Of a DNA stretch of 64,000 nucleotides, positions 17,657-26,839 are shown in pieces. Position 1 is the stretch's first letter; each line of letters opens with the position of its first letter. The DNA lies in NCBI GenBank assembly GCA_024274785.1, contig JAJSAM010000059.1, forward strand, positions 62,001 through 126,000, read 5' to 3'. Source of the DNA: Planctomycetota bacterium (lineage in GTDB: Bacteria > Planctomycetota > JAJSAM01). Position numbers and translations under genes: made by a program. The notes under the pieces are model-generated. The model did not search any database, was not told where the DNA came from, and was given only the letters and a program-made list of their open reading frames with translations.

Positions 17657-18691
17657 ATGAGCGACAGGTCGTGGGACAGGCCACGCACTCCGGTTTTTGT
17701 CACGGGCTTTCCCAGATCGGGCACGACTCTCCTGAGCGCGGCGTTGAGCCTGCATTCGAGCGTCGAGTTCCAGAATGAATGCGAGATCTTCGACGCCTAC
17801 TTCCGGGCGGGTCACGGGATCGAAGAGAGCTTCGGACTCGAAGAAAGGGCATCCCTCCTCTCGGACCTCCGCAAGACCACGAACTGCGCCCGGCACCTCG
17901 ATGGTCTCCCCGAGGACGTGCTTGCGACGTTCGGGCAACGAGCCGGACGCATCGGTGCGGGAGAAGTCTACGAACTCCTGCTCCCCCGCGGCGACACTCC
18001 GGTATGGGGCGACAAGAGCCTGAACAACGTCCACTACACGAGGGACCTGCTGACGCTCTATCCGCGAGCGGTCGTCATCCACATTGTTCGCGACGGCCGG
18101 GCCGTGGTCCTGTCGAAACTCATCAAGTTGCACGCGCGGGAACGAGGCAGGAAGACCCGGGACGTGGAGCCTCTGGAGATCACTCCGGACGAGTATTGGT
18201 CCGTCTGTGCGAGATACGCGATGTCCTGGGCGGAATGGGCGAGGCAGACGTTGGCCTTCACCGGCGGCGGTGTCGATAATCGAGTCATCGTCACCCGGTA
18301 CGAGGATCTGGTGCGGGACGCCGAGAGTGTCATCTCGAACATCTGTGCCGGGATCGGGCTCGAGCCCGACGCGCGCATGTTCGAATCCCGCCAGAGAGAG
18401 AAGGCGCCGGCATTTCGCCCACGTTTCGAATACGCGCACGGTCGACTGGGAGAGGCCATCGACTCATCCCGCGCCGAGTCGTTTCGGGACATGGACCACG
18501 GACTTCTCTGGATCATTCAGAAACTCGCGGGAAGGGAGCTGTGGGCTCTCGGCTACGAGCACATCAAGCCGCGGATCTCCCTGCTCCACAGAGCACGGTA
18601 CGGGGCCCGCCTGCTTAAGAGCAGGGCCCGGCTGCGGCGCGCCCTGCACGATCTGCTGGCGGGCCGGAAGCACTCCACGCCGGAAGCCTGA
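17657..18691 (+). CDS. Sulfotransferase
   Basis: About 344 residues, starting at ATG 17657. The classic PAPS 5'-phosphosulfate motif VFVTGFPRSGTTLLSAAL is at residues 12-29, and the 3'-phosphate motif is VVIHIVRDGRAVVLSKLI. WGDKSLNN and VTRYEDLVRD are further conserved family blocks. It transfers sulfate from PAPS to an unknown acceptor, probably in the cytoplasm or on a lipid-linked glycan. It runs co-directionally into the GT2 gene. The longer upstream frame to 17573 lacks family similarity. Confidence 0.87.
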   Translation: MSDRSWDRPRTPVFVTGFPRSGTTLLSAALSLHSSVEFQNECEIFDAYFRAGHGIEESFGLEERASLLSDLRKTTNCARHLDGLPEDVLATFGQRAGRIGAGEVYELLLPRGDTPVWGDKSLNNVHYTRDLLTLYPRAVVIHIVRDGRAVVLSKLIKLHARERGRKTRDVEPLEITPDEYWSVCARYAMSWAEWARQTLAFTGGGVDNRVIVTRYEDLVRDAESVISNICAGIGLEPDARMFESRQREKAPAFRPRFEYAHGRLGEAIDSSRAESFRDMDHGLLWIIQKLAGRELWALGYEHIKPRISLLHRARYGARLLKSRARLRRALHDLLAGRKHSTPEA

Positions 18692-18790
18692 AGGGTGTCG
18701 GGCAAAGGCTTGTTCTGCTCTGAGTTCGGCCTGCGGTGCGGTGCATCGGTAGTCGATCCCGGAAACCCCGCGATGTAGAGTGTTCGAGCC

Positions 18791-19786
18791 ATGCGAACTG
18801 ATCGAAACCCCATGAAGAGCCGGGGGAAGCCCTACCGGCCGAAGTCCGTGACACTCGTGACAATCGTCCACATCCCCGAGACCATCGGCTACTGGGCAGA
18901 GAGTCTGGACGTGCTGAAGATCTGCCTCCACAGCGCCCGCACGACGACGCGCGTTCCCCACGACCTCATGGTCGTCGACAACGGCAGTTGCGCGGAGGCG
19001 AGGGCGTACCTCTCGAAACTCCACGCTCGGGGCGAGATCGACTTCCTGGTCCTCTCGAGCCGAAACCTGGGAAAGCCCGGTGCCTGGAACCTCGCGTTTC
19101 CCGCCGCGCCCGGGGAGTACATCGCCTACTTCGACAGCGACGTCGCTTTCCGGGCGGACTGGCTCGAGGAGAGCATCAAGGTGATCGACGAATTCGACCA
19201 CGCGGGCATGGTGACCGCGCGCCCCCGTAAGGCGCCTCGTGTCCGCGAACGCGATGATGACCGCGTCACCAGAGAGGCCATTGCCAGAGCAGGCCCGGAC
19301 CTCACCGTGGAACGGGGGAAACTCATACCCCAGGATGTGATCGACGAACACTTCCGAAGCGTCGGCGCCGAGATGGGGACCCGGGGCTATCCGGAGGAGG
19401 AGATCAGAATCACTCGCGGCGGCGTGTCCGCGTACGTCGGCTCGTCGCACTTCCAGTTCCTGACCACGCGCCGGGTCGCACGCGAAATCCTGCCGATCGA
19501 GATCACCACCCATCCGCTGGGAGACGACTTCCGATGGGACGTGGGGCTCGGTGAACGGGGCCTCCTGCGGCTCAGCCTGGTTGAGCCCCTCGTCGTCCAC
19601 CTCGGCAACTCGCTCCGGGGAGAGACGCTGAGTTCCGAACAGGAGGCCCTCCTCTCCTCCTCTTCCCGGAAGACCACACCACCGGCACGGAGATGGTGGA
19701 TGGGCAGTTCTCTCGTCCGGCGAGCCCTGAAGAAGGTGAACCGGGTCACCGGCAATCTTCTGCTCGAGGAGAAATTCGGAGACTGA
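18791..19786 (+). CDS. Glycosyltransferase family 2
   Basis: A 331-residue GT-A type enzyme. VTLVTIVHIPETIGYW opens the Rossmann half. LMVVDNGSC marks the nucleotide-binding region, SSRNLGKPGAWN the second conserved block, and AYFDSDVAFRADWLEE the DxD metal site. No membrane segments. The HPLGDDFRWDVGLGERG stretch in the C-terminal half matches the position of the catalytic base region in GT2 proteins. A start at 18821 (the MKSRGK methionine) is possible. It shares the sulfotransferase cluster and probably builds the same surface glycan. It ends 9 bases before dispersed-repeat copy 3. Confidence 0.87.
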   Translation: MRTDRNPMKSRGKPYRPKSVTLVTIVHIPETIGYWAESLDVLKICLHSARTTTRVPHDLMVVDNGSCAEARAYLSKLHARGEIDFLVLSSRNLGKPGAWNLAFPAAPGEYIAYFDSDVAFRADWLEESIKVIDEFDHAGMVTARPRKAPRVRERDDDRVTREAIARAGPDLTVERGKLIPQDVIDEHFRSVGAEMGTRGYPEEEIRITRGGVSAYVGSSHFQFLTTRRVAREILPIEITTHPLGDDFRWDVGLGERGLLRLSLVEPLVVHLGNSLRGETLSSEQEALLSSSSRKTTPPARRWWMGSSLVRRALKKVNRVTGNLLLEEKFGD

Positions 19787-19795
19787 CGACCCTCA

Positions 19796-19953
19796 GGGGC
19801 CGCGCAAGAATAACTTCGCAGGACGGAAAGCGCTGATGCGCCCGCCCGGCAAGGCGCGAGGAGGGCGCAACCTTACTGGTTTCAACAGACGAGCAACGCG
19901 GCTGGGCGGGACGCAGCTGCCCTCGAATCCCGTAGTTATTCTTGCGCGGCCCC
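19796..19953 (+). repeat. Dispersed gene-end repeat, copy 3 (perfect 20-bp terminal inverted repeats)
   Basis: This 158-bp copy has the best-preserved ends: ggggccgcgcaagaataact at the left is the exact reverse complement of agttattcttgcgcggcccc at the right. It fills the gap between two convergent genes. The left end is 9 bases after the GT2 stop, and the right end directly abuts the stop triplet (19954-19956) of the ABC transporter gene. The core reads GGTTTCAACAGACGAGCAAC, one change from the other copies. Confidence 0.9.
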
Positions 19954-21870
19954 TCAGTCCCGCTGCTGAGCCTCCCAGAGACTCCAGTAGACGCCCTGCC
20001 CCTCGAGGAGGACCTCATGCCTCCCCTCCTCCACGACACGGCCCCGGTCGATGACCACGATGTGATCGGCCATGCGAATCGTCGAGAGCCGGTGAGCGAT
20101 GGCCAGGACCGTCAGGTCGCCGCGAACCTTCTCCACGGCCTTCAGGACGGCGCTCTCCGTCTCGGAGTCGAGCGAACTCGTCGCCTCGTCGAGGATCAGA
20201 AATCCGGGATTTCGCAGGAGCGCCCGCGCGATGACGATCCGCTGTTTCTGCCCGCCCGAAAGCCCCGCACCCCGCTCGCCGATGATGGTCTCGTAGCCTT
20301 CGGGCATTCCCTCGATGAACCCATTGGCCGCGGCGGCGCGGGCCGCTTCGAACACCTCCTCGTCACTCGCATCGAGACGTCCGAAGCGGATGTTCTCCCG
20401 AATTGTATCGTTGAAGATGAACGGTTCCTGATCGACCAGCCCGATATAGGATCGCCAGTCCTCGATCTTCAAGTCCCGGAGGGGCGTTCCGTCGATGAGG
20501 ATGTCCCCCCCGGTGGGATCGTAGAGGCGCAGGAGCAGGTTCACTGTGGATGTCTTCCCGGATCCCGATGCTCCCACGAGCGCCGTCGTGTCGCCGCGGC
20601 GGATCGTGAAGGTCAGCCCGTCGAGGACGCCCTTCCCCGAAGGCTCGTAGGACAAGTCGACACCGTCCAGGACGATCTCGCTCCTGAGTTCCCGAAACGG
20701 GAGCCGCCCGCGGGTCAGGAACTCCTTTCCCTCCCGGCGAAGAAGCGTGGCCACCCTCTCCAGCTTGGGCCACAGATTCACGATTGTCGCATGGCCCTGG
20801 TTGAGCCGAGTCACGCTCGGCATGATCCGGTAGAGGATCGCGATGAAGCCGAGGAGCTTCGCGACGGAGGCGTCGCTCCCCTTGAGCATCAGAAAATACC
20901 CGGTGACGAGGAACACCCCGACCCCCAGCGTAAGCAGTGCCTGGAGTGTGGGTGGCACACTCCCCAGCCAGGACTGGCTCCTCCTCAGAGAGTGCATGCC
21001 GTCGCGGATCCACCGGCCAATGTGCGCCTCGACGTAACGCTCCCTGCCGTAGGTGTGGATGTGCCGCACACCGGACATGAACTCCACGACGGACTCGTTC
21101 GTCCGCTTGACGGCGATGACGTTCTGCTTCGAATACTCTTTGATCCGACGGAAGCCGTAGCGCGTGATCCCCGCGATGAAGAACAGCATCACCACGACCG
21201 CCAGGGTCATCTGCCACGAGAACAGGAGCATGATGGCGGCGTAGCCGAGAAGAGTGAAGACGAGCAGCAACTGTGTGCACAGCACGTCCACCATGCTGCT
21301 CGCACTCTGCGCATGCTGCATGTAGAGGGCAAGATCGCCCGTCTTGTAGCGCGAGACCTCTCTGTAGCTCACGCAGAGCAGTTGGTGGGTGATGCCGATC
21401 TTCAGGTCCGCGGCAATTCGGGTTCCAAGACCAACCGCGAGAAGCTTGCCGAGAAGCGTCGCCCCGCAGCGCAGAAACTGGCTCAGCACCGTAATCCCGA
21501 CCATCGCCAGAAAGTAGCCATCCAGGCTGAGGCTGTCCCGAAACCAGAGAACAAGACTGCCGAACCAACCGAGCCTCGAGACGTCGATGGAGCCCACCTC
21601 GCCCGTCATCGGCTCGAGGGTCAGGGCCATGGAGCCCATCGTAGCGCCCTCGAGGATCGCAGCGGCGGCGCTGATGGCCATCACCAGAAGGAAGCGACGG
21701 CGGTGGATCCAGATCAGACCGCGGAGGAAACGCCCCTCATAGGAGCGCCCGCCCGTCAGAGGGAGCAGCAACACCGACGCGGCCTTCAGCGTCCGTCCGG
21801 GACGGTTCTGCTCCATGCCGCTCTGCGATGGCCGCTTACCCAAGTGCCCCCCTGTATCCGGATCCGACAC
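19954..21870 (-). CDS. ABC exporter, fused membrane and ATPase domains (MsbA/lipid-glycan type)
   Basis: Up to 638 residues from GTG 21870; an ATG at 21816 is an alternative start. The first ~340 residues form a six-helix exporter domain. The ATPase domain has Walker A VGASGSGKTSTVN, signature LSGGQKQR, Walker B FLILDEATSSLDSE and the H-loop IAHRLSTI. The set is that of a type IV (MsbA-like) exporter that works as a homodimer and flips lipids, lipid-linked glycans or peptides. It follows a sulfotransferase gene by 12 bp, so it may export the glycan or a lipid-linked precursor made by the cluster. Substrate not determinable. Confidence 0.93.
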   Translation of the reverse strand: MSDPDTGGHLGKRPSQSGMEQNRPGRTLKAASVLLLPLTGGRSYEGRFLRGLIWIHRRRFLLVMAISAAAAILEGATMGSMALTLEPMTGEVGSIDVSRLGWFGSLVLWFRDSLSLDGYFLAMVGITVLSQFLRCGATLLGKLLAVGLGTRIAADLKIGITHQLLCVSYREVSRYKTGDLALYMQHAQSASSMVDVLCTQLLLVFTLLGYAAIMLLFSWQMTLAVVVMLFFIAGITRYGFRRIKEYSKQNVIAVKRTNESVVEFMSGVRHIHTYGRERYVEAHIGRWIRDGMHSLRRSQSWLGSVPPTLQALLTLGVGVFLVTGYFLMLKGSDASVAKLLGFIAILYRIMPSVTRLNQGHATIVNLWPKLERVATLLRREGKEFLTRGRLPFRELRSEIVLDGVDLSYEPSGKGVLDGLTFTIRRGDTTALVGASGSGKTSTVNLLLRLYDPTGGDILIDGTPLRDLKIEDWRSYIGLVDQEPFIFNDTIRENIRFGRLDASDEEVFEAARAAAANGFIEGMPEGYETIIGERGAGLSGGQKQRIVIARALLRNPGFLILDEATSSLDSETESAVLKAVEKVRGDLTVLAIAHRLSTIRMADHIVVIDRGRVVEEGRHEVLLEGQGVYWSLWEAQQRD

Positions 21871-21882
21871 GACGCCACCCTC

Positions 21883-22749
21883 TCACGAGTCCACGCCGGC
21901 CAGACCGTTGAACCGCCCCAGGAGGAAGGACCTGAACTCCAGGTGCATCCGGTCGAGTTCCTCACGACTCCGGCCTGATCGCTTCTTGGCGTGAAGCTTT
22001 CGATTCACGACCTCGTCGCACACCCGCACTACCAGCTCCCGTTCAAAGGGAAGCCCCATTTCAGAGAGAAGCGTAAGCACGGCGCCCGTGGGGCTGCCGT
22101 CGCTGATCGACAGCCGGTGGATCTTCAGGTCCGGGAAGTCAGAGGCCATTTTCGCGATCCGAGCCTCGATCTCATACCAATACCAGAGACAGGTGTAGAT
22201 AGGATCATCCCATTCCCCCCCGGCCCGCAACGCATCGGGAATCGGCAACAGACACCGGGGACTCCGCCAGTCCAGGTACCACTCGTTGCCGAGGGGGGTA
22301 CCGGGAATCGCGCGAAGCATCGCCATGCTCCGCGCAACCAGCACGGGATCGCGGCGGAGATGGACCACCGTCAGGCGTTTTCCGAGATCACGGATGGCAT
22401 GCTCGAAGAACGACTTGACGAAGATATGGCTCGTCTCGGCGTAGATTTCGTACCCGGCGGCCGCCCGGCGGATCCGTACCGACTTGATCGTCCGGTAGAG
22501 TCGCCGGACCGCGTTCGAATCCCCCTGGTTTCTCTCGATCATCGGCCGGCCGTTGAGCTTGGGCATGGGCTCGTGTTCGGCCCGGCAACCGGGGACCACC
22601 GAAAGGACGCGATTCAGGAGTCCGGTCGCGCTGCGCCCCGTCGTCGCGACGAAGATGAACCGGGTACGCGGATGGGTCAGGTTCCAGGCGGACCTGTAGA
22701 GAGCGGCGGAAACGCGATTGACCTTGAGCGACCTCGGAATGAACGACAT
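21883..22749 (-). CDS. Sulfotransferase-like P-loop protein
   Basis: About 288 residues from ATG 22749, chosen for the strong AGGAGAGG upstream. The P-loop region is IFVATTGRSATGLLNRVL, with GRSATG at the position of RSGTT in sulfotransferases, and LTVVHLRRDPVLVARSM matches the 3'-phosphate block. It has no signal peptide. The substitutions mean donor use is not certain, and the enzyme might act on a nucleotide-activated donor other than PAPS. It sits between a polytopic membrane protein and the ABC exporter on the same strand, apparently one operon devoted to surface glycan. Confidence 0.68.
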   Translation of the reverse strand: MSFIPRSLKVNRVSAALYRSAWNLTHPRTRFIFVATTGRSATGLLNRVLSVVPGCRAEHEPMPKLNGRPMIERNQGDSNAVRRLYRTIKSVRIRRAAAGYEIYAETSHIFVKSFFEHAIRDLGKRLTVVHLRRDPVLVARSMAMLRAIPGTPLGNEWYLDWRSPRCLLPIPDALRAGGEWDDPIYTCLWYWYEIEARIAKMASDFPDLKIHRLSISDGSPTGAVLTLLSEMGLPFERELVVRVCDEVVNRKLHAKKRSGRSREELDRMHLEFRSFLLGRFNGLAGVDS

Positions 22750-23013
22750 CCCTACCTCTCCTGGTGTGTGGATTGAATCCCTCCGCACCCTCATCGAGCG
22801 GGGATTGTATCCACCGTCCCGGCCCCCCACCGGCGAAAAGTCCGGGCTGGCAGACTATCGGGGAATCCCCGGCACCGGTTTCCGACCCGTCCTCCCCGAC
22901 CGTCTGTCGGAGCGTCAGCCACTTCCTGTCACCGCACGTGGAGGCGACAGCAGCGAAGCGGCTGCCTCACCTGGCAACCCATGGAGCGGACGGGCTTGCC
23001 TGCACGGAATGCA

Positions 23014-25242
23014 TCATCCGGCGGACTGCTGGCTCCGACGGCGCCGCATGAACCAGGCGAGGAAGATGATCCCGACCGTCGCCAGGCTGATCATCCGGCA
23101 GAGGGAGAGGTAAGGTGGCGCGCGGAATCGAAGGCTCAGGTCGTGACGCCCCGCCGGGAGTTCGACACCCGTCATCCCGAAAGGCCCCGGCAGGAGGGGA
23201 ACGTCCTCTCCGTTCCGATCGAGAGTGAGACCCGGGTAGTCCATGAAAGCCAGCAGGAGGATGCCGTCCCGGAGAGTCTCCACGCGAAAACGGACCTCCT
23301 TCGGAGCATACCGGAAGTCGGCAACCGACACCCCGGAGCCGCCCGGATCGGCGAGGTCCCGTGGGGCGGTCGCCAGGGCCGCCTCCCAGCCGGCCGGCGG
23401 TGAACTCGAGATCCGTCGAAAATCCTTCGGATCGAGCACGGCGACGGCCGGGGAAACACCCCGGACCCGCAACAGGCCGGGGATGGCCGGTACCGCGATC
23501 AGGGTGTCGTCGTCGAACTCGGGCGTCACCGGCGAAAGGCCGTCCTCGATCAGGAGATACCGGCATCCGAACATCCGGAGGCCGAACCGGGTGGGTGGGG
23601 AGAGGCGTCCCGCATCGAGGTCGCCGCCGACGCGATCCAGGAGTTCGAGCATGGGGTTGTACATCCCCTTGCTCGCCCCCTCCCGGAACGGCCCCCCGAT
23701 CAACGGCTGACCGCTGTCGTGGGTCGTCGACCACTCCGAGCCCCGGAACTTCCCATCCCGCAGACTGATGCGGATCGCGCGCTCACCCCGGGTCTTGACC
23801 GCCGCCCGGCGCATGAACTGCACGTCGTAGTCGAGGTCGGGCCGGAAAGGGCTCTGGATGGTCGTGGGGCCCAGGTCGACCAGCACGAGGAGCAACAGCC
23901 AGGGAAAGGCCCGGGGTCCGAAGCTCGCCACACCAAGGCCGGCCCCGGCCGCCAGCACCACCACCAGAAAGTGCACGGAGCGGGAGGAGAAGTACCCGCC
24001 CCCGACCAGGAACGCGAAGACACCGCCGGTGAGCAGGAGACCGAGCCGCAGGAAACCATTCTCCCGACCTCGAAAGATCCCGAGCAAGAACAGCAGGAAG
24101 AGGGAAATCCCCACGTAACCCACCGAACGGCCGGTGAACCGATTGGACCAGGTGAACATCCGGCCCATCCCGGCCAGGTCGGGGGGGAAGTTCGCATCGA
24201 GGCTTCCGGAGGCGTACATCTCGGAGACGTGCAGTGCACTGCTCTCCACCATCCCCGGGACGACGAATCCGGCCACGAGACCGGCCGCCAATATGCCCGC
24301 CAGGAGGATGAGGGGAAGCACGCGGCCGACGCGGCGGACACGATCGACGGGGCCGAGCACGAGGGTTGCGACGAGGAACGCGCCACCGAAGACTCCGTAA
24401 GGGCTCAGACCGGGGTGGGCATAGACCAGGAGCGCGGTCCAGATCGAGACCCGGAGAACGGCCCGGATGCCGGGCTCCCGGACCAGGCGAACCAGATCCC
24501 GGAGCAGGAGCGGGTACAGGAGGTAGAGAAAGGCCACCGGCATCCGCCCGGCGAGCACGACGCTTTGCGTGTACTGAAAGCTGATCGCCACGGCGATCGC
24601 GCCGAGCATCGCCCCGCGCCGGTCGGCGCCGATCGTCCGGATCAGCGAGTACACCGCAAGGGCGGAACCGACGTGAACCAGCCAGAGCGTCAGTTTCAGG
24701 CCTGCCGTCACCGAACCGAAGAGGAGGGTCGGGATCGCGGCGGTCAGATAGGTCAGCGGCGCCCCGATCCGGAGGAGCGGGTAACCACCGTAGAAGGTGA
24801 ACGTCCAATCCGGGGAGGAGCCAGCCGCGAGGATCCGCGCGGTTTCGGCCGTCCGCATCAAGTGGGACTTGGCGTCGAACACCCCCGGTATCCCCGGGTC
24901 GAGGTAGTAGCGCGTCAGGAATGCGACGACGACCAGGGTCGTGATCAGGGCTCCCGTTTCCGACGCGATCAACCGGTTGAGCCACCAGGTCAGGCCGCGA
25001 TTCCTGAACTCCAGCAGCACCACGGCGGCGAACAGGACTCCGGCCAGCGCCAGCGGCAGGATGAGATCGACGCGGGGAGGTTCGAGGAGCGCGCTGAGCA
25101 GACTCGCCGGGGTCGGTGGCAGTCGGCGTTCCGCCGCTTCGACCTTGAGTCCGGGGAAGACGAACAACTGCACCCAGAGCAGCGCGAGGACGAGCAGGAG
25201 GAGGGCGGCGGGGCCCGCTTTCGGTGACCTTTCTTCACTCAT
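23014..25242 (-). CDS. Large polytopic membrane protein, GT-C/YfhO-like
   Basis: About 742 residues from ATG 25242 (MSEERSPKAG). About 12 hydrophobic helices fill the first ~470 residues. An early extracytoplasmic acidic loop (DPGIPGVFDAKSHLMRTAE) resembles the catalytic Asp loop of GT-C glycosyltransferases. The C-terminal ~270 residues form an extracytoplasmic beta-type domain ending FMDYPGLTLDRNG and VELPAGRHDLSLRFRAP, then a last helix and basic tail, as in YfhO and related proteins. It probably uses a polyprenyl-phosphate sugar to decorate a glycan or protein outside the cytoplasm. The polyprenyl GT2 at 40934 could supply such a donor. Confidence 0.72.
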   Translation of the reverse strand: MSEERSPKAGPAALLLLVLALLWVQLFVFPGLKVEAAERRLPPTPASLLSALLEPPRVDLILPLALAGVLFAAVVLLEFRNRGLTWWLNRLIASETGALITTLVVVAFLTRYYLDPGIPGVFDAKSHLMRTAETARILAAGSSPDWTFTFYGGYPLLRIGAPLTYLTAAIPTLLFGSVTAGLKLTLWLVHVGSALAVYSLIRTIGADRRGAMLGAIAVAISFQYTQSVVLAGRMPVAFLYLLYPLLLRDLVRLVREPGIRAVLRVSIWTALLVYAHPGLSPYGVFGGAFLVATLVLGPVDRVRRVGRVLPLILLAGILAAGLVAGFVVPGMVESSALHVSEMYASGSLDANFPPDLAGMGRMFTWSNRFTGRSVGYVGISLFLLFLLGIFRGRENGFLRLGLLLTGGVFAFLVGGGYFSSRSVHFLVVVLAAGAGLGVASFGPRAFPWLLLLVLVDLGPTTIQSPFRPDLDYDVQFMRRAAVKTRGERAIRISLRDGKFRGSEWSTTHDSGQPLIGGPFREGASKGMYNPMLELLDRVGGDLDAGRLSPPTRFGLRMFGCRYLLIEDGLSPVTPEFDDDTLIAVPAIPGLLRVRGVSPAVAVLDPKDFRRISSSPPAGWEAALATAPRDLADPGGSGVSVADFRYAPKEVRFRVETLRDGILLLAFMDYPGLTLDRNGEDVPLLPGPFGMTGVELPAGRHDLSLRFRAPPYLSLCRMISLATVGIIFLAWFMRRRRSQQSAG

Positions 25243-25278
25243 GGGCGATTGCCGGACAATCATGCCACGACCCGCTCT

Positions 25279-26634
25279 TCAGGCCATCAACTCCCGGGCG
25301 ATTTCGGTGATCCGCGCAACGCACCGACCGTCGAAGACCATGTGAGATCGCCGAACGGCCTCGCGTTCCGCGGCCAGACGTTCCCGCGTGGCCTCATCGA
25401 CCAGGGCCTGCTCCACCGCACCCGGCAGATCGGCAGCGGTGCGGGCGTGAACCGTGGCGCCGATCTCCTCGAAGATGTCTCCGCCGGGGAGCCGCAGACA
25501 GTTGTAGGTCACCACCGGAATGTCCAGTGCGATGGCCCAGAGAATGACGGACGAGAAACTCGAGAGGAAGAGGTCGGCCGCGCAGAAGAGCGGTCCTTTG
25601 TCGATGTCGCGCAGGTAGACCACGCGGTCGAATGTGCCGACGTTATCCTCCACCTCCTCGACGTTCTGACGGGGGTGGAGCTTCACGACCACGTGCACGC
25701 CCTCCGGACGATCGAGCAGCGCGGAAATCACCGCGCGGAGCTCATCGTAGACATCCCCGGCGGGATAACCATCCTCCCGCGTCGCCCGCGCGCCGACCAC
25801 AGCGAGCGGCTGATCGTCCGCCACTCCGAAACGGGCGCGGGTCTCCTTCCGAAGCGCCTCGATCCGTCCCCGGTCGGTGGCCAGGGTGTGGAGGTCGTCG
25901 TGTTCGGGAAGTCCGGCGACCCTGATCCGGTCGGGATCCGCGCCCTGCGCCGCGAACTGGTCACGGAAAGCCGGACCGATGACCGTCTTGAGCGTCGCCG
26001 GACCCGTGGCCCAGGATGCGCGGTGGCGCGGAATGCCGAGGAGCCGCATCGCCAGAAACGCGTTGGCGGCCTGAATCGGACGGATGGCTTTTCTCGCGGC
26101 ACGATGCAGGAGATTCCGCTGTCGCGGGCTCTCGAACTGGTCCTGCTCCTTGCAGAAATGGAAGCTGCGCGGCGTTCCGCCGAGGCGCCGCACGATGTCT
26201 CGCCGCTGCTCGTCGAAGTACTTCTGGGGCAGCGCAAACGCCCACTGGACCGCCAGGGACCGGATACCGAGTCGCGCGGCACGCCGGATCAGAGTCGACT
26301 CGAACATCGTCTCGTTGTTGGCGACGAGGAGAACAGGATCGATCCGTTGCAGGGTCTGATCCGCGAGGTGCCCCCATGCCCGTTCTCGGAGAACGTTCGG
26401 TGTCCGGTGGCCGAGCGCGATCCGGATCGGGAAGCTCCCCCGCGGCCGGGGTACGGCGACGGTCTCGCACGCGAAACCGGCCGCCTCGATCATCGGTCCG
26501 GTTCGTTCGTCCCAATCGTGAAGAAGGAAGTGAACGGGAACGCCGTCCTCGCGCAGTCGCAGTGCGACAGGCAACAAGGTGCCGGCCGTGTAGCGCCACG
26601 CGGGAATCATGAGGACCGGCCCGGTCGCGCTCAT
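25279..26634 (-). CDS. Glycosyltransferase-like (GT-B fold, CDP-glycerol transferase-like C-terminus)
   Basis: About 451 residues from ATG 26634. The N-terminus PVLMIPAWRYTAGTLLPVALRL suggests a GT-B Rossmann domain. VVVKLHPRQNVEEVED and SSFSSVILWAIALDIPVVTYN resemble the nucleotide-binding half of CDP-glycerol:glycerophosphotransferases and capsule transferases. No membrane helix. Start codon is ATG with a longer non-conserved frame upstream. It is the first gene of a minus-strand set (GT-B, membrane protein, sulfotransferase, ABC). The donor and acceptor are unknown. Confidence 0.6.
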   Translation of the reverse strand: MSATGPVLMIPAWRYTAGTLLPVALRLREDGVPVHFLLHDWDERTGPMIEAAGFACETVAVPRPRGSFPIRIALGHRTPNVLRERAWGHLADQTLQRIDPVLLVANNETMFESTLIRRAARLGIRSLAVQWAFALPQKYFDEQRRDIVRRLGGTPRSFHFCKEQDQFESPRQRNLLHRAARKAIRPIQAANAFLAMRLLGIPRHRASWATGPATLKTVIGPAFRDQFAAQGADPDRIRVAGLPEHDDLHTLATDRGRIEALRKETRARFGVADDQPLAVVGARATREDGYPAGDVYDELRAVISALLDRPEGVHVVVKLHPRQNVEEVEDNVGTFDRVVYLRDIDKGPLFCAADLFLSSFSSVILWAIALDIPVVTYNCLRLPGGDIFEEIGATVHARTAADLPGAVEQALVDEATRERLAAEREAVRRSHMVFDGRCVARITEIARELMA

Positions 26635-26839
26635 GTTCCAACCGAGACTCGACGGATCATCCCTCTGGATACCCGGATCCGGACTCTGGGTGCACCATCC
26701 ACGGCGGGATGTATACCACGCGGGATGATTCGTCCCGCAGTAATCGGGAAAGGCCGAACGTCCCCGGGACATCCGGGAATTCAGGGTCGAGTGGCGGGAA
26801 AGATGCGAAACCCCGGTGGTTCCCTTACCGTGTTTCGCC

